Assembly (NCBI GenBank): GCA_947501315.1
Contig: CANMXH010000059.1
Location: 1-12,272, forward strand
DNA from: Caulobacteraceae bacterium
GTDB taxonomy: Bacteria > Pseudomonadota > Alphaproteobacteria > Caulobacterales > Caulobacteraceae
Direction of reading: 5' to 3'
DNA length: 12,272 nucleotides
A model generated the notes under the pieces. The model was not told the origin of the DNA and ran no database searches. It saw only the letters and a program-made list of their open reading frames with translations. Shown piece after piece: positions 1-6,759 of this stretch; the first letter of the stretch is position 1; each line of letters starts with the position of its first letter. Made by a program: the position numbers and the translations under genes.

Positions 1-1145
1 CCGCCGATGCACAGGCTGGCCACGCCCTTCTTGCCGCCCCGGGCCTGAAGGGCCGCCAGCAGGGTGGTCAGGACCCGCGCGCCGGACGCCCCGATGGGGT
101 GGCCCAGGGCCGTGGCGCCACCGTTGACGTTCAGCTTCGCCCGGTCGATGCCGAGGTCGCGCATGGCGATCATGGCGACGACGGCGAAGGCCTCGTTGAT
201 TTCCCACAGGTCGACGTCATCGACCGTCCAGCCGGCCTTTTTCAGGGCCTTCTGCATCGCGGGTACGGGGGCGGTGGTGAACAGGCCCGGCTCATGGGCG
301 TGGGCGGCGTGGCTGACGATGCGGGCGACGATCGGCAGGCCGAGGGCTTTCGCCACGCTCTCGCGGGTCATCACCAGGGCGGCGGCGCCGTCGGAGATCG
401 AGCTGGCGTTGGCGGCGGTGATGGTGCCGTCCTTCGAGAAGGCAGGCTTCAGCGTCGGGATCTTCTCCGGCATGGCCTTGCCGGGCTGTTCGTCCTCGGT
501 GATGGTCACGACGCCCTTGCGGCCCGTGACCTCGACCGGTGTGATCTCGGCCTTGAAAGCCCCCGAGGCGATGGCCTCCAGCGCCCGGCTCAGGCTCTCA
601 AGCGCATATTCATCCTGGGCCTCGCGGGTGAACTGATAGGTGCGGGCCGAGTCCTCGGCGAAGGCTCCCATCAGCTTGCCGGGCGTATAGGCGTCCTCCA
701 GCCCGTCCAGATACATGCTGTCGAGGATGGCATCGTGGCCGATGCGGGCCCCGCCGCGGTGTTTGGTCAGCAGATAGGGCGCGCCGGTCATCGACTCCAT
801 GCCGCCCGCCACAATGACATCGGCGCTGCCGGCCATGAGGCTGTCGGAGGCCATCATCACCGCCTGCAGGCCCGAGCCGCACATCTTGTTGACGGTGGTC
901 GCCTCGACATGCTGGCCGAGACCCGCACCGATCGCGGCCTGACGGGCGGGGGCCTGGCCGAGACCTGCGGGCAGGACGCAGCCCATATAGATCTGCTCGA
1001 CCTTCGCCGGATCAATGCCGGCCCGCTCGACCGCAGCCCGGACAGCGGTCGCGCCCAGTTCGGTCGCCTTGACGCCGGACAGGGCGCCCTGGAAGCCACC
1101 CATGGGCGTGCGGGCGAAGGAGACGATGACGACGGGATCGGACAT
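1..1145 (-). CDS. Acetyl-CoA C-acetyltransferase (thiolase), 3'-truncated by window edge
   Basis: Thiolases join two acetyl-CoA to give acetoacetyl-CoA, or run the reverse cleavage; the enzyme is cytosolic. The frame opens with ATG at 1145 (MSDPVVIVSF) and runs without a stop to base 1, giving 381 codons, so only about ten C-terminal residues are missing from the usual ~390. All three catalytic landmarks are visible: nucleophile Cys89 in NKMCGSGLQ, His349 in GHPIG, and the second cysteine Cys379 in CIG near the end. VAGGMESM and the NASSISDGAAAL stretch are also typical thiolase segments. Overall it resembles the mitochondrial ACAT1 / bacterial acetoacetyl-CoA thiolase branch more than FadA, but subfamily and pathway (PHB synthesis, degradation, amino-acid catabolism) cannot be fixed from sequence alone. 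It follows the HxlR regulator by 69 bp on the same strand and may be co-transcribed with it. No strong Shine-Dalgarno precedes the start (AAGGGTAG about 11 nt upstream is the best). Confidence 0.93.
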   Translation of the reverse strand, partial: MSDPVVIVSFARTPMGGFQGALSGVKATELGATAVRAAVERAGIDPAKVEQIYMGCVLPAGLGQAPARQAAIGAGLGQHVEATTVNKMCGSGLQAVMMASDSLMAGSADVIVAGGMESMTGAPYLLTKHRGGARIGHDAILDSMYLDGLEDAYTPGKLMGAFAEDSARTYQFTREAQDEYALESLSRALEAIASGAFKAEITPVEVTGRKGVVTITEDEQPGKAMPEKIPTLKPAFSKDGTITAANASSISDGAAALVMTRESVAKALGLPIVARIVSHAAHAHEPGLFTTAPVPAMQKALKKAGWTVDDVDLWEINEAFAVVAMIAMRDLGIDRAKLNVNGGATALGHPIGASGARVLTTLLAALQARGGKKGVASLCIG

Positions 1146-1214
1146 GGAAAGGCTACCCTTGGCAGAAGGAATTGCGCGGCTGGATGGGCCGGGGCGTGCG
1201 GAAAGGCAAGAGGC

Positions 1215-1718
1215 TCAGGCGGCCTCTTCGCCGGTCCGTTCCCGGGGCATCATCTCGCCGACGGTCGGGCGGTTCTCGGCCATGGTCAGCAGGATGTCGC
1301 GCGGCTTGACGATCTCGTTGCAGTGGCCGCAGGCGATGCGCGGTGCCAGATCGTGGCCGCAGGCCTTGTGGATCATGGAGACGCCGGAATCCGCGTCGCC
1401 ATAGACGTGTTTGGCACCCCAGCCGTGCAGGGTGACCAGGACGCCGTACAGGTCCTTGCCCTTGGCGGTCAGGACATATTCGTTGCGGGGCGGGCGTTCG
1501 GAATAGAGCCGGGGCTCCAGCACACCATGCTGAACCAGGCTCTTCAGCCGGGCCGCCAGCACATTGCGGGCGACGCCCAGTCGTTCCTGCCACTGTTCGA
1601 AGCGGCTTACGCCATTGAAGGCGTCGCGAATGACCAGAAGAGTCCAGGGATCGCCGATCACCTCGAGCGTACCGGCGATCGAACAGCTCTGTCGTGAGTA
1701 ATCTGCGGTGCGTCCCAT
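1215..1718 (-). CDS. HxlR-family winged-helix transcriptional regulator
   Basis: A 167-residue protein with the HxlR signature: an N-terminal cysteine (Cys12, SRQSCSIAGTLEVIG), then GDPWTLLVIRDAF (22-34), a recognition-helix region around GVARNVLAARLKSLVQHGVL (48-67) and the wing RPPRNEYVLTAKGKDL (75-90). HxlR proteins are usually dimeric DNA-binding regulators, several of which sense redox or electrophile stress through the N-terminal cysteine. The protein is longer than the minimal ~110-residue family members: a C-terminal tail carries Cys120, His122, Cys130, His132 and Cys133 (ACGH...ACGHC), a possible metal site. It lies upstream of the thiolase on the same strand and is divergent from the thioesterase gene at 1900. 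A perfect inverted repeat begins 29 bp upstream of the start, suggesting autoregulation. No clear Shine-Dalgarno is seen before the ATG. The family call is firm; the target genes and ligand are inference. Confidence 0.9.
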   Translation of the reverse strand: MGRTADYSRQSCSIAGTLEVIGDPWTLLVIRDAFNGVSRFEQWQERLGVARNVLAARLKSLVQHGVLEPRLYSERPPRNEYVLTAKGKDLYGVLVTLHGWGAKHVYGDADSGVSMIHKACGHDLAPRIACGHCNEIVKPRDILLTMAENRPTVGEMMPRERTGEEAA

Positions 1719-1746
1719 GGTGCGAAAGTGACCTTGCGTCAGCCGT

Positions 1747-1765
1747 TTGGCAAGAGGGTTGCCAA
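1747..1765. promoter_or_regulatory. Inverted repeat, candidate HxlR operator
   Basis: TTGGCAA-gaggg-TTGCCAA is a perfect 7-bp inverted repeat with a 5-nt spacer, in the divergent gap between the HxlR regulator (start 1718) and the thioesterase (start 1900). Such a dyad suits a dimeric winged-helix protein. The rest of the spacer (1766-1899) has a TTGACT at 1791-1796 that could be a plus-strand -35, but no good -10 follows it. Assignment to the neighbouring HxlR protein is inference from position. Confidence 0.5.
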
Positions 1766-1899
1766 TCCGAACGGACTAGGTCAGTCTTGTTTGACTACGG
1801 ACACGTGGCGGCGTTTCCGGATCCCTCGACCCGCGACCCTCGACTCGGGGCGGGGTTTCCCCGCTTCCGCCCGCCTTTCCCGCACGCTAGCAAGACCGC

Positions 1900-2739
1900 A
1901 TGACCGAGCAGACACTCGCCGAAGCCCTGACCCTGACCGACGACGGCGAAGGCGGCCTGACCGCCCGACTGACGAGCGGCTTTTCGAACGCCCCGCAATC
2001 TGCCCCGCAGGAGCGCGGAGCGCCGTTCGGCGGCCTTATGGCGGCACTCGCAGCCGGCGCCATGCGGCAGGGGCTGGGCATCGAGACACCCCTGCAGTCC
2101 CTGACCGTCCAGTATCTGGCCGCCGCCCGGTTTGAAGACGCGGTCTTCACCCCCACCATGGACCGGGGAGGGCGCAACGTCGCCTATGCCTCGGTCACCG
2201 GCGGCCAGGCCGGCCGACCCGCCATCCAGGCGCTCGGAACCTGGGGGCGGGACGTGCCGGGACCGGTGCTGACACCGCTGACGGCTTCGCCGATACCGGT
2301 CGGGGACCTCGACCCGACCCCGCTGGATCCGCTGTTCGGCCCCTGGTTCACCCGGCATATCGACCACCGCTTCGTCGACGGTCCAAGGCTGTTCGGCGAG
2401 AACGCCGGCCGGTCGCCCGAACTCGGCTGCTGGATGCGGACCATCGACGCCGCCCCGCTTGACGAGGCCCGTCTGCTGTTCCTGCTGGACGGCCTGTATC
2501 CGACCTATTTCACGGCCTTTCCGGCCCCGCCGAATGTCGCGGCCAGCGTCGACCTGCGGGCCGATCTGCTCACCGCAATGACACCGGAGACCTCGCCGGA
2601 AGGGTGGGCCTATTTCCACTTCACCAGCCGCGATGTCGGCGGCGGCTGGGCTGTGGAGGATGGCGTCGCTCATGCACCCGACGGTCGTCCCCTGGCCCTG
2701 GTGCGCCAGCGCCGGAAGCTGATGCCGACCCGCGGCTGA
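1900..2739 (+). CDS. Acyl-CoA thioesterase, TesB-like double-hotdog fold
   Basis: This enzyme probably hydrolyses acyl-CoA thioesters to free acid and CoA in the cytosol. It has 279 residues, close to the usual 260-290 for the TesB/4HBT_3 family. The N-terminal hotdog shows GAPFGGLMAALAAGAM (40-55) and the strand region SLTVQYLAAARFEDAVF (67-83) followed by DRGGRNVAYASV. The C-terminal hotdog keeps residues that align with the TesB Asp-Thr/Ser-Gln catalytic set: Asp218 in ASVDLRADL, Thr242/Ser243 in FHFTSRDVGGGW, and Gln270 in LVRQRRKL. The gene is transcribed divergently from the HxlR regulator and may be controlled through the shared spacer. The gene across that spacer's far side, the thiolase, also works on acyl-CoA. 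The start is the first ATG and has no obvious Shine-Dalgarno. Chain-length specificity cannot be read from the sequence. Confidence 0.85.
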   Translation: MTEQTLAEALTLTDDGEGGLTARLTSGFSNAPQSAPQERGAPFGGLMAALAAGAMRQGLGIETPLQSLTVQYLAAARFEDAVFTPTMDRGGRNVAYASVTGGQAGRPAIQALGTWGRDVPGPVLTPLTASPIPVGDLDPTPLDPLFGPWFTRHIDHRFVDGPRLFGENAGRSPELGCWMRTIDAAPLDEARLLFLLDGLYPTYFTAFPAPPNVAASVDLRADLLTAMTPETSPEGWAYFHFTSRDVGGGWAVEDGVAHAPDGRPLALVRQRRKLMPTRG

Positions 2740-2759
2740 CCTTGCAGACCACAGCGCGG

Positions 2760-3971
2760 TCAGGCGACGGCGGTGGTTGTCCTGATGAAGCCGCCGCCCA
2801 GCAGCCGGTCCGGATCGGCCGGGTCGTAGAGGGCGCAGGCCTGGCCGGGGGCTACGCCTTCCTCGCCGGTGGCGAAGGTCACGCCGACGGTGCCGTCGAC
2901 CCATGACAGCCGGGCCGGGGAGGGCGGACGGGTCGAGCGGACGCGGGCCAGCACCGGCGCGCAGGCCTCCGCCGCCACTTCAATAGAGCTTTCGTCTCCC
3001 AGCCAGTTGGTCTCGTCCAGCGTCAGGGCGGCGGTCCGCAGGGCCTCGCGCGGGCCTACGATGACATGGCGCTTCACCGGATCCAGCCGGGTCACGAACA
3101 GGGGTTCGCCGACGGCGACATTCAGCCCCCGGCGTTGGCCGATGGTGTAGTCGGTGATACCGGAATGGCCGCCCAGCACCCGACCGTCCATGTGCACGAT
3201 CTCGCCGGCCTCGCGTCCCTGCGGACGCAGCTTGTCGATCAGGGTGCGATAATCCCCGTTGGGCACGAAACAGATGTCCTGGCTGTCCGGCTTGGCGGCG
3301 ATGCGCAGCCCCAGTTCGGCGGCCACGCCGCGCACCTGCGGCTTCTCCAGATCGGCCAGCGGGAAGCGCAGATAGTCGAGTTGCTGCGGCGTGGTGGCGA
3401 ACAGGAAATAGGACTGGTCCCGCGAATGATCGACTGCCTTGCGCATCTGGGCGCGGCCGTCGACGACCGAGCGACGCACATAGTGGCCCGTTGCCATGGC
3501 CTCGGCCCCCAGATCACGGGCGACGTCCAGCAGATCGCGAAACTTGACCGTCTGGTTGCAGCGGATGCAGGGCACCGGCGTCTGGCCAGCCAGATAGGAG
3601 TCGGCGAACTGGTCGATGACGGCGTCCCGGAACCGGCTCTCGTAGTCGAGGACGTAATGGGGGATGCCCAGCATCTCGGCCGCCAGCCTTGCGTCATGGA
3701 TGTCCTGACCGGCGCAGCAGGCACCCTTCTTCTTCAGCGCCGCGCCGTGGTCGTAAAGCTGAAGGGTCACACCGACCACCTCATAGCCCGCCTTGTGCAG
3801 CAGGGCGGCGACCACGGTGGAATCCACCCCGCCCGACATGGCCGCGACCACGCGCGACCCGACCGGCAGGCCGACCGCCGCGCGCGCGGACGCGATCGCC
3901 GCATCCATGTCGGCCAGAGACGACATGGGAGCGATGGTCGGAACCGGGCAGATGTCCTCAGCGAGGGTCAT
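2760..3971 (-). CDS. mnmA: tRNA-specific 2-thiouridylase MnmA
   Basis: MnmA uses ATP and a relayed persulfide sulfur to thiolate C2 of the wobble uridine (U34) in tRNAs for Lys, Glu and Gln. The 403-residue product has the PP-loop SGGVDS (46-51), the catalytic cysteine region TPVPCIRCNQTVKF, where Cys138 aligns with the first catalytic cysteine (CNK) of E. coli MnmA, and DSQDICF with Cys234, the second catalytic cysteine. GHYVRR, DQSYFLF and the C-terminal beta-barrel part (TIGQRRGLNVA, then GFIRTTTAVA at the end) are also typical. CCAGQDIHDAR (85-95) is an insertion I associate with alphaproteobacterial and other MnmA proteins. The start is uncertain: Met1 at 3971 lacks a Shine-Dalgarno, and Met16 (3926) or Met22 (3908) would give lengths nearer the usual family size. 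It converges on the thioesterase with 20 bp between stops, and a terminator upstream (4021-4056) insulates it from sciP. Confidence 0.95.
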   Translation of the reverse strand: MTLAEDICPVPTIAPMSSLADMDAAIASARAAVGLPVGSRVVAAMSGGVDSTVVAALLHKAGYEVVGVTLQLYDHGAALKKKGACCAGQDIHDARLAAEMLGIPHYVLDYESRFRDAVIDQFADSYLAGQTPVPCIRCNQTVKFRDLLDVARDLGAEAMATGHYVRRSVVDGRAQMRKAVDHSRDQSYFLFATTPQQLDYLRFPLADLEKPQVRGVAAELGLRIAAKPDSQDICFVPNGDYRTLIDKLRPQGREAGEIVHMDGRVLGGHSGITDYTIGQRRGLNVAVGEPLFVTRLDPVKRHVIVGPREALRTAALTLDETNWLGDESSIEVAAEACAPVLARVRSTRPPSPARLSWVDGTVGVTFATGEEGVAPGQACALYDPADPDRLLGGGFIRTTTAVA

Positions 3972-4020
3972 GTCGCGCCATGTAGTGCGAAAGCGGCGCG
4001 AATTCGAGGCCGGTCCGCAA

Positions 4021-4056
4021 ACGAAAACGGCCGCCCCCGTCGCCGGGAGCGGCCGT
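4021..4056 (-). terminator. Rho-independent terminator downstream of sciP
   Basis: On the minus strand, stem arms ACGGCCGC (4056-4049) and GCGGCCGT (4034-4027) are perfect complements. The interior pairs further as CCCG/CGGG around a TCGC-type loop after one mismatch. The stem is followed directly by TTTTCGTTT. It begins about 20 nt past the sciP stop codon and before mnmA, so it should end sciP transcription. Confidence 0.75.
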
Positions 4057-4077
4057 GATCTCGTCGAAGCGGTCGCC

Positions 4078-4380
4078 TTAAGGGCGGCCGTAGTGCTGGA
4101 TCCGCGTCGTGCGCAGGCCCTGCATGCCCCATTTGTCGATCGCCTTCTGCCAGGCCAGGAACTCTTCTGCGGTCAGACGGTAGCGCGCGAGCGCATCTTC
4201 CAGACTGATCAGCCCGCCACGCACGGCGGCCACGACTTCCGCCTTGCGGCGGATAACCCAACGGTCTGTATTGGCCGGAGGCAGGTCGTGAAGCGTCAAG
4301 GGAGTCCCTGTCGGCCCGACCACGTATTGTTCGCCTTGATTATTCAGGCGTCGCTCTTGCAACATGGGCTTATGCCTCAT
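4078..4380 (-). CDS. sciP: SciP-like CtrA inhibitor (DUF1153 family)
   Basis: SciP in Caulobacter crescentus is a small helix-turn-helix protein that represses CtrA-activated genes, including flagellar ones, in swarmer cells. This product (100 residues from Met1) has the compact DUF1153 core: GEQYVVGPTGTPLTLHDLPP (16-35), DRWVIRRKAEVVAAVRGGLI (39-58), SLEDALARYRLTAEEFLAWQ (59-78) and a terminal GLRTTRIQHY (88-97). The helical RRKAEVVAAVRGGL and SLEDALARYRLTAEEF segments form the DNA-binding HTH. Two starts compete. Met1 at 4380 has no good Shine-Dalgarno. Met6 at 4365 has GAGG nine bases upstream and gives 95 residues, so I slightly favour Met6 although the longer frame is listed. It lies 148 bp downstream of flgE on the same strand, with its own CtrA-type promoter, and ends at a terminator. 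Position beside the hook genes matches the Caulobacter locus as I recall it. Confidence 0.9.
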   Translation of the reverse strand: MRHKPMLQERRLNNQGEQYVVGPTGTPLTLHDLPPANTDRWVIRRKAEVVAAVRGGLISLEDALARYRLTAEEFLAWQKAIDKWGMQGLRTTRIQHYGRP

Positions 4381-4501
4381 TGACCACCACCACTATGCTC
4401 GAACCATAGGGGTCGGCGGCTAAGGGCCGTTTAAGCGTCGTGGTGAAGGAAAGGCTAAAATGCCGTCCGTCCACCCGCTCAATATTCAACGAAATATTCA
4501 T
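4370..4501 (-). CDS. Possible 43-residue small ORF ending at the sciP start
   Basis: An open frame from ATG at 4501 to TAA at 4372-4370 encodes 43 residues, starting MNISLNIERVDGRHF and ending SSIVVVVNEA. Its stop overlaps the long sciP start (4380) by 11 nt and sits 4 nt before the alternative sciP start at 4365. The GAGG that would serve sciP Met6 lies inside its last codons, so the pair could be translationally coupled. Against it: there is no Shine-Dalgarno before 4501, third-position GC is low for this genome with rare codons such as TTA and ATA, and the CtrA-type box and -10 of sciP fall inside it. I recognise no family. It may simply be an open stretch of regulatory DNA. Confidence 0.22.
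   Translation of the reverse strand: MNISLNIERVDGRHFSLSFTTTLKRPLAADPYGSSIVVVVNEA
4403..4434 (-). promoter_or_regulatory. Candidate CtrA-controlled promoter of sciP
   Basis: On the minus strand, TTAA-N7-TTAG (4434-4420) matches the CtrA box TTAA-N7-TTAA at seven of eight fixed bases. Eleven nucleotides further is TATGGT (4408-4403), a plausible -10. This places the CtrA box over the -35 region, as in CtrA-activated promoters. Transcription would start near 4396, giving a leader of about 16 nt to Met1 or 31 nt to Met6. CtrA control of sciP is established in Caulobacter; its use here is inference. Confidence 0.55.
4481..4500. repeat. Direct repeat AATATTCA x2
   Basis: AATATTCA occurs at 4481-4488 and again at 4493-4500, a 12-bp period, inside an AT-rich patch just downstream of flgE. 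Flanking CTCAAT (4478-4483) and ATTGAG (4500-4505) also form an inverted pair. It could be a protein-binding site or part of the flgE transcript end, but there is no T-run to make it an intrinsic terminator. Confidence 0.35.
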
Positions 4502-4528
4502 TGAGGTTTACGCCCTGCTACTTGGATA

Positions 4529-5983
4529 TCAACGTTTGATGTTGATAAGTTCAGCCAGCATTTCGTCCGCGGTGGTGATGATCTTGGACGAAGCTGAATA
4601 GGCGCGCTGGGTGGTAATCAGTCCGGTGAACTCTGCGGACAGGTCGACCGTGGAAGACTCAAGTTGCGAAGCGCCGATCTTGCCGGCCCCGCCGGTCCCC
4701 GCCACCTTCAGGTTGAAGGTGCCGGAACCCTGGCTGACATTGTAGGCGTTACCCGAGGTCTGGCTCAGGTTGTCAGGGCTGGGGAAGGTGGCCAGGGCGA
4801 TCTGGGCAAGCTTTCTGGTGACGCCGTTATCGAAGACGGCGGTGACAAAGCCGGTCTCGTCGATCGCGATCTCGGACAGGTTACCGAAGGCGGTGCCGTT
4901 GGTCAGGACGGCCTGCACCACAGAGCCGCTGTCGTACTGCGTCAGGCCACCCGTTGCGGCGGTCAGATCGAAGGTCACGTCCTGGGCGTCGATACCGAGG
5001 CCGGGAGCCCAGGCCACGGTGCCAGCGGCCGGTGCGCCCGAGTTCGACGCCGCGAAGCTCAGCGTCGCAGCAGCCACGTCCGGGAACAGGGCGCTGGCTC
5101 CGAGACCGGCCATGGCGGCCACGTCAAGGCGGCCGTCCTGGGTGAAGGCGACCAGGCCGCTCCTGAGCTGGCCATTGGTAAGCCCGGCTCCGGTGACGAC
5201 ATCCGAAGCGGGGATGGCCCGGACCTCTGCGTACCACTGGTTGGGAACGGTGCTCTTCAGGAAGGAAAGCGCCACGGTCCGCTGCCCGCCCTTGGAATCC
5301 GACAAGGGGATCGTCAGCTCGAAGTCAGGTCTGACGCCCGCGTTGGTTTGGGGGTCCCACATGGCCATGGAGTTGGTCGTGGGGTTGTAGGCATTGGGAC
5401 CGGGGGGGGCCAGGGCCGAGTCGATGGCCTCGGCAGAGAGCGGCTGGCTGGACCGGAGGTTGGCGTTCAGCTGAATGCGGGTCGTCGCTTCCGCCGTGCC
5501 GCCGACCGTCCCGACGTTGACGGTGCGCAGGCGGTTCAGGTCGGACGGGTCCGGGGCGGTGTTACCGTCCGAGTCGACGGGCCAGCCCTGGAGGTAAAGC
5601 CCGGCTGTGTTCCTGAGGTAGCCCAGGTTATCGAGGCTGAAGGCACCGGCGCGGGTGAACATGCGGGTGTCGGTGACCTGCAGGTTCTCGGCCCGCTCTG
5701 TGACCACAAAAAAGCCCTGGCCGGCGATGCCGAGGTCAGTGTTTGAGGTCGTGCGCTGCAGCCGGCCGTCCTGGCTGGTGAAGTGTCGCGCTGTGGCCAT
5801 CACGCCGCCGGCGGAATAGCCCGAGCCTTGCGTCCGGGAGTTCATCACCGTCGAAAACTCACCCGTCGTGCGCTTGTAGCCGACGGTGTTCACGTTGGCG
5901 ATGTTCTGCGAGATCGCCGCGAGGGCGGCGGAGTTGGCGGTCAGGCCGGATACGCCGGCCAGAAGGGCGCTGTTGATGCTCAT
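4529..5983 (-). CDS. flgE: Flagellar hook protein FlgE
   Basis: FlgE polymerises beneath the FlgD cap to form the curved hook outside the cell, after export through the flagellar type III apparatus. The 484-residue product has the axial-protein N-terminus SGLTANSAALAAISQNIANVNTVGYKR (12-38). Next comes the FlgE/F/G core DLGIAGQGFFVV (83-94) with the FTRAGAFSLDNLGYLRN-type stretch. The C-terminal coiled-coil is VDLSAEFTGLITTQRAYSASSKIITTADEMLAELINIKR. The middle (about 150-400) is the variable surface domain. The start at 5983 is well supported by AAGGAG eight bases upstream, overlapping the flgD stop codon. It is the last gene of the fliK-flgD-flgE unit, 13 nt after flgD. No clear terminator follows, so read-through into the sciP region is possible. 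Confidence 0.96.
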   Translation of the reverse strand: MSINSALLAGVSGLTANSAALAAISQNIANVNTVGYKRTTGEFSTVMNSRTQGSGYSAGGVMATARHFTSQDGRLQRTTSNTDLGIAGQGFFVVTERAENLQVTDTRMFTRAGAFSLDNLGYLRNTAGLYLQGWPVDSDGNTAPDPSDLNRLRTVNVGTVGGTAEATTRIQLNANLRSSQPLSAEAIDSALAPPGPNAYNPTTNSMAMWDPQTNAGVRPDFELTIPLSDSKGGQRTVALSFLKSTVPNQWYAEVRAIPASDVVTGAGLTNGQLRSGLVAFTQDGRLDVAAMAGLGASALFPDVAAATLSFAASNSGAPAAGTVAWAPGLGIDAQDVTFDLTAATGGLTQYDSGSVVQAVLTNGTAFGNLSEIAIDETGFVTAVFDNGVTRKLAQIALATFPSPDNLSQTSGNAYNVSQGSGTFNLKVAGTGGAGKIGASQLESSTVDLSAEFTGLITTQRAYSASSKIITTADEMLAELINIKR

Positions 5984-5996
5984 GGCGTGGAACTCC

Positions 5997-6755
5997 TTAC
6001 GAGAACAGTTTCATGGGATTGAGTGCGGATGCGATGGCGGCCATGGCGTTTTCCGCATCGTCATTGGCGGCCGGCGGGCCTGCCGGGGTCCGGGGCTCCT
6101 GGAGGGCGATCACGGCGGAGAGCGGCAGGATGGAGTTGCCCACCGTCAGATAGGGCACGCCGTCGTACATCTCGACGCCGGTAATCCGGCCGCGGGTCAG
6201 AACCTGACTGTCGATGGCCTTGCCGGCGGCGTCCTTGGCCACGACCCGCAGCGAATAGACCTGGCCGGCCTGGCCGTCGTTTCCGGTGGTGGCCTTGCCG
6301 TCCCAGGTAAAGTCGTGAACGCCCGTGGTGCTTTCGGGGGCAGCGCCAGACCAGACGACCTTGCCCGCGCCGTCCAGCACCTGCAGCGTCGCCGAGGCGG
6401 CATTGGAGGCGAGTTCATAGCTCCAGGTCGCCTCTCCGTCGGTGAATTTGGTGGCCGACCAGGCAGCGGTGGCGTCCTTGCCGATGTTTGTGGCAGCGCT
6501 GGCGAGGCTGCCGCCGCCCTGGGCCTCGAGCATCCCCTTCAGCAGATCGTTGGTCAGCAACTGCTGCTCCACGCCGGCCATCTGGGTCAGCTGGGCGGTG
6601 AACTGGTTGGAATCGACCGGCGACAGCGGGTCCTGGTTTTTCAGCTGCGATGTCAGCAGGGTCAGGAAGGTCTCGAAATTCGAGGCGAGCATGGTCGAGC
6701 CCGCGCCGATCCTGCTGGCTGCATTGGTGGGCGTTGTGTTGACGGCGTCGACCAT
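5997..6755 (-). CDS. flgD: Flagellar hook assembly scaffold/cap FlgD
   Basis: FlgD forms the temporary cap under which hook subunits assemble, and is replaced by FlgK when the hook is complete. The product has 252 residues. The conserved N-terminal FlgD motif is clear: FETFLTLLTSQLKNQDPLSP (27-46) followed by DSNQFTAQLTQMAGVEQQL (48-66). The C-terminal half has the FlgD Ig-like/tudor-like beta region (WSYELASNAASATLQVLDGAGKVV, later HDFTWDGKATTGNDGQAGQVYSLRV), and GRITGVEMYDGVPYLTVGN near the end is typical of the family. It starts 4 nt after the fliK stop, so translation is probably coupled. As FlgD proteins generally do, it lacks a cleavable signal peptide, in line with flagellar type III export. 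Confidence 0.95.
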   Translation of the reverse strand: MVDAVNTTPTNAASRIGAGSTMLASNFETFLTLLTSQLKNQDPLSPVDSNQFTAQLTQMAGVEQQLLTNDLLKGMLEAQGGGSLASAATNIGKDATAAWSATKFTDGEATWSYELASNAASATLQVLDGAGKVVWSGAAPESTTGVHDFTWDGKATTGNDGQAGQVYSLRVVAKDAAGKAIDSQVLTRGRITGVEMYDGVPYLTVGNSILPLSAVIALQEPRTPAGPPAANDDAENAMAAIASALNPMKLFS

Positions 6756-6759
6756 CAGA

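Noticed and set aside
99..1697. Long plus-strand open frame of 532 codons
   Set aside because: It is antisense to the thiolase and HxlR genes, both with clear catalytic or DNA-binding motifs. Its product is Gly/Asp/His/Arg-rich, typical of a shadow frame in GC-rich DNA.
1795..2904. Minus-strand open frame of 369 codons
   Set aside because: Lies opposite the thioesterase and spans the convergent junction with mnmA; composition is that of a shadow frame.
3066..4058. Plus-strand open frame of 330 codons
   Set aside because: Antisense to mnmA, whose PP-loop and catalytic cysteines are intact; no domain in the shadow product.
4664..5746. Plus-strand open frame of 360 codons
   Set aside because: Antisense to flgE, which has unmistakable axial-protein termini.
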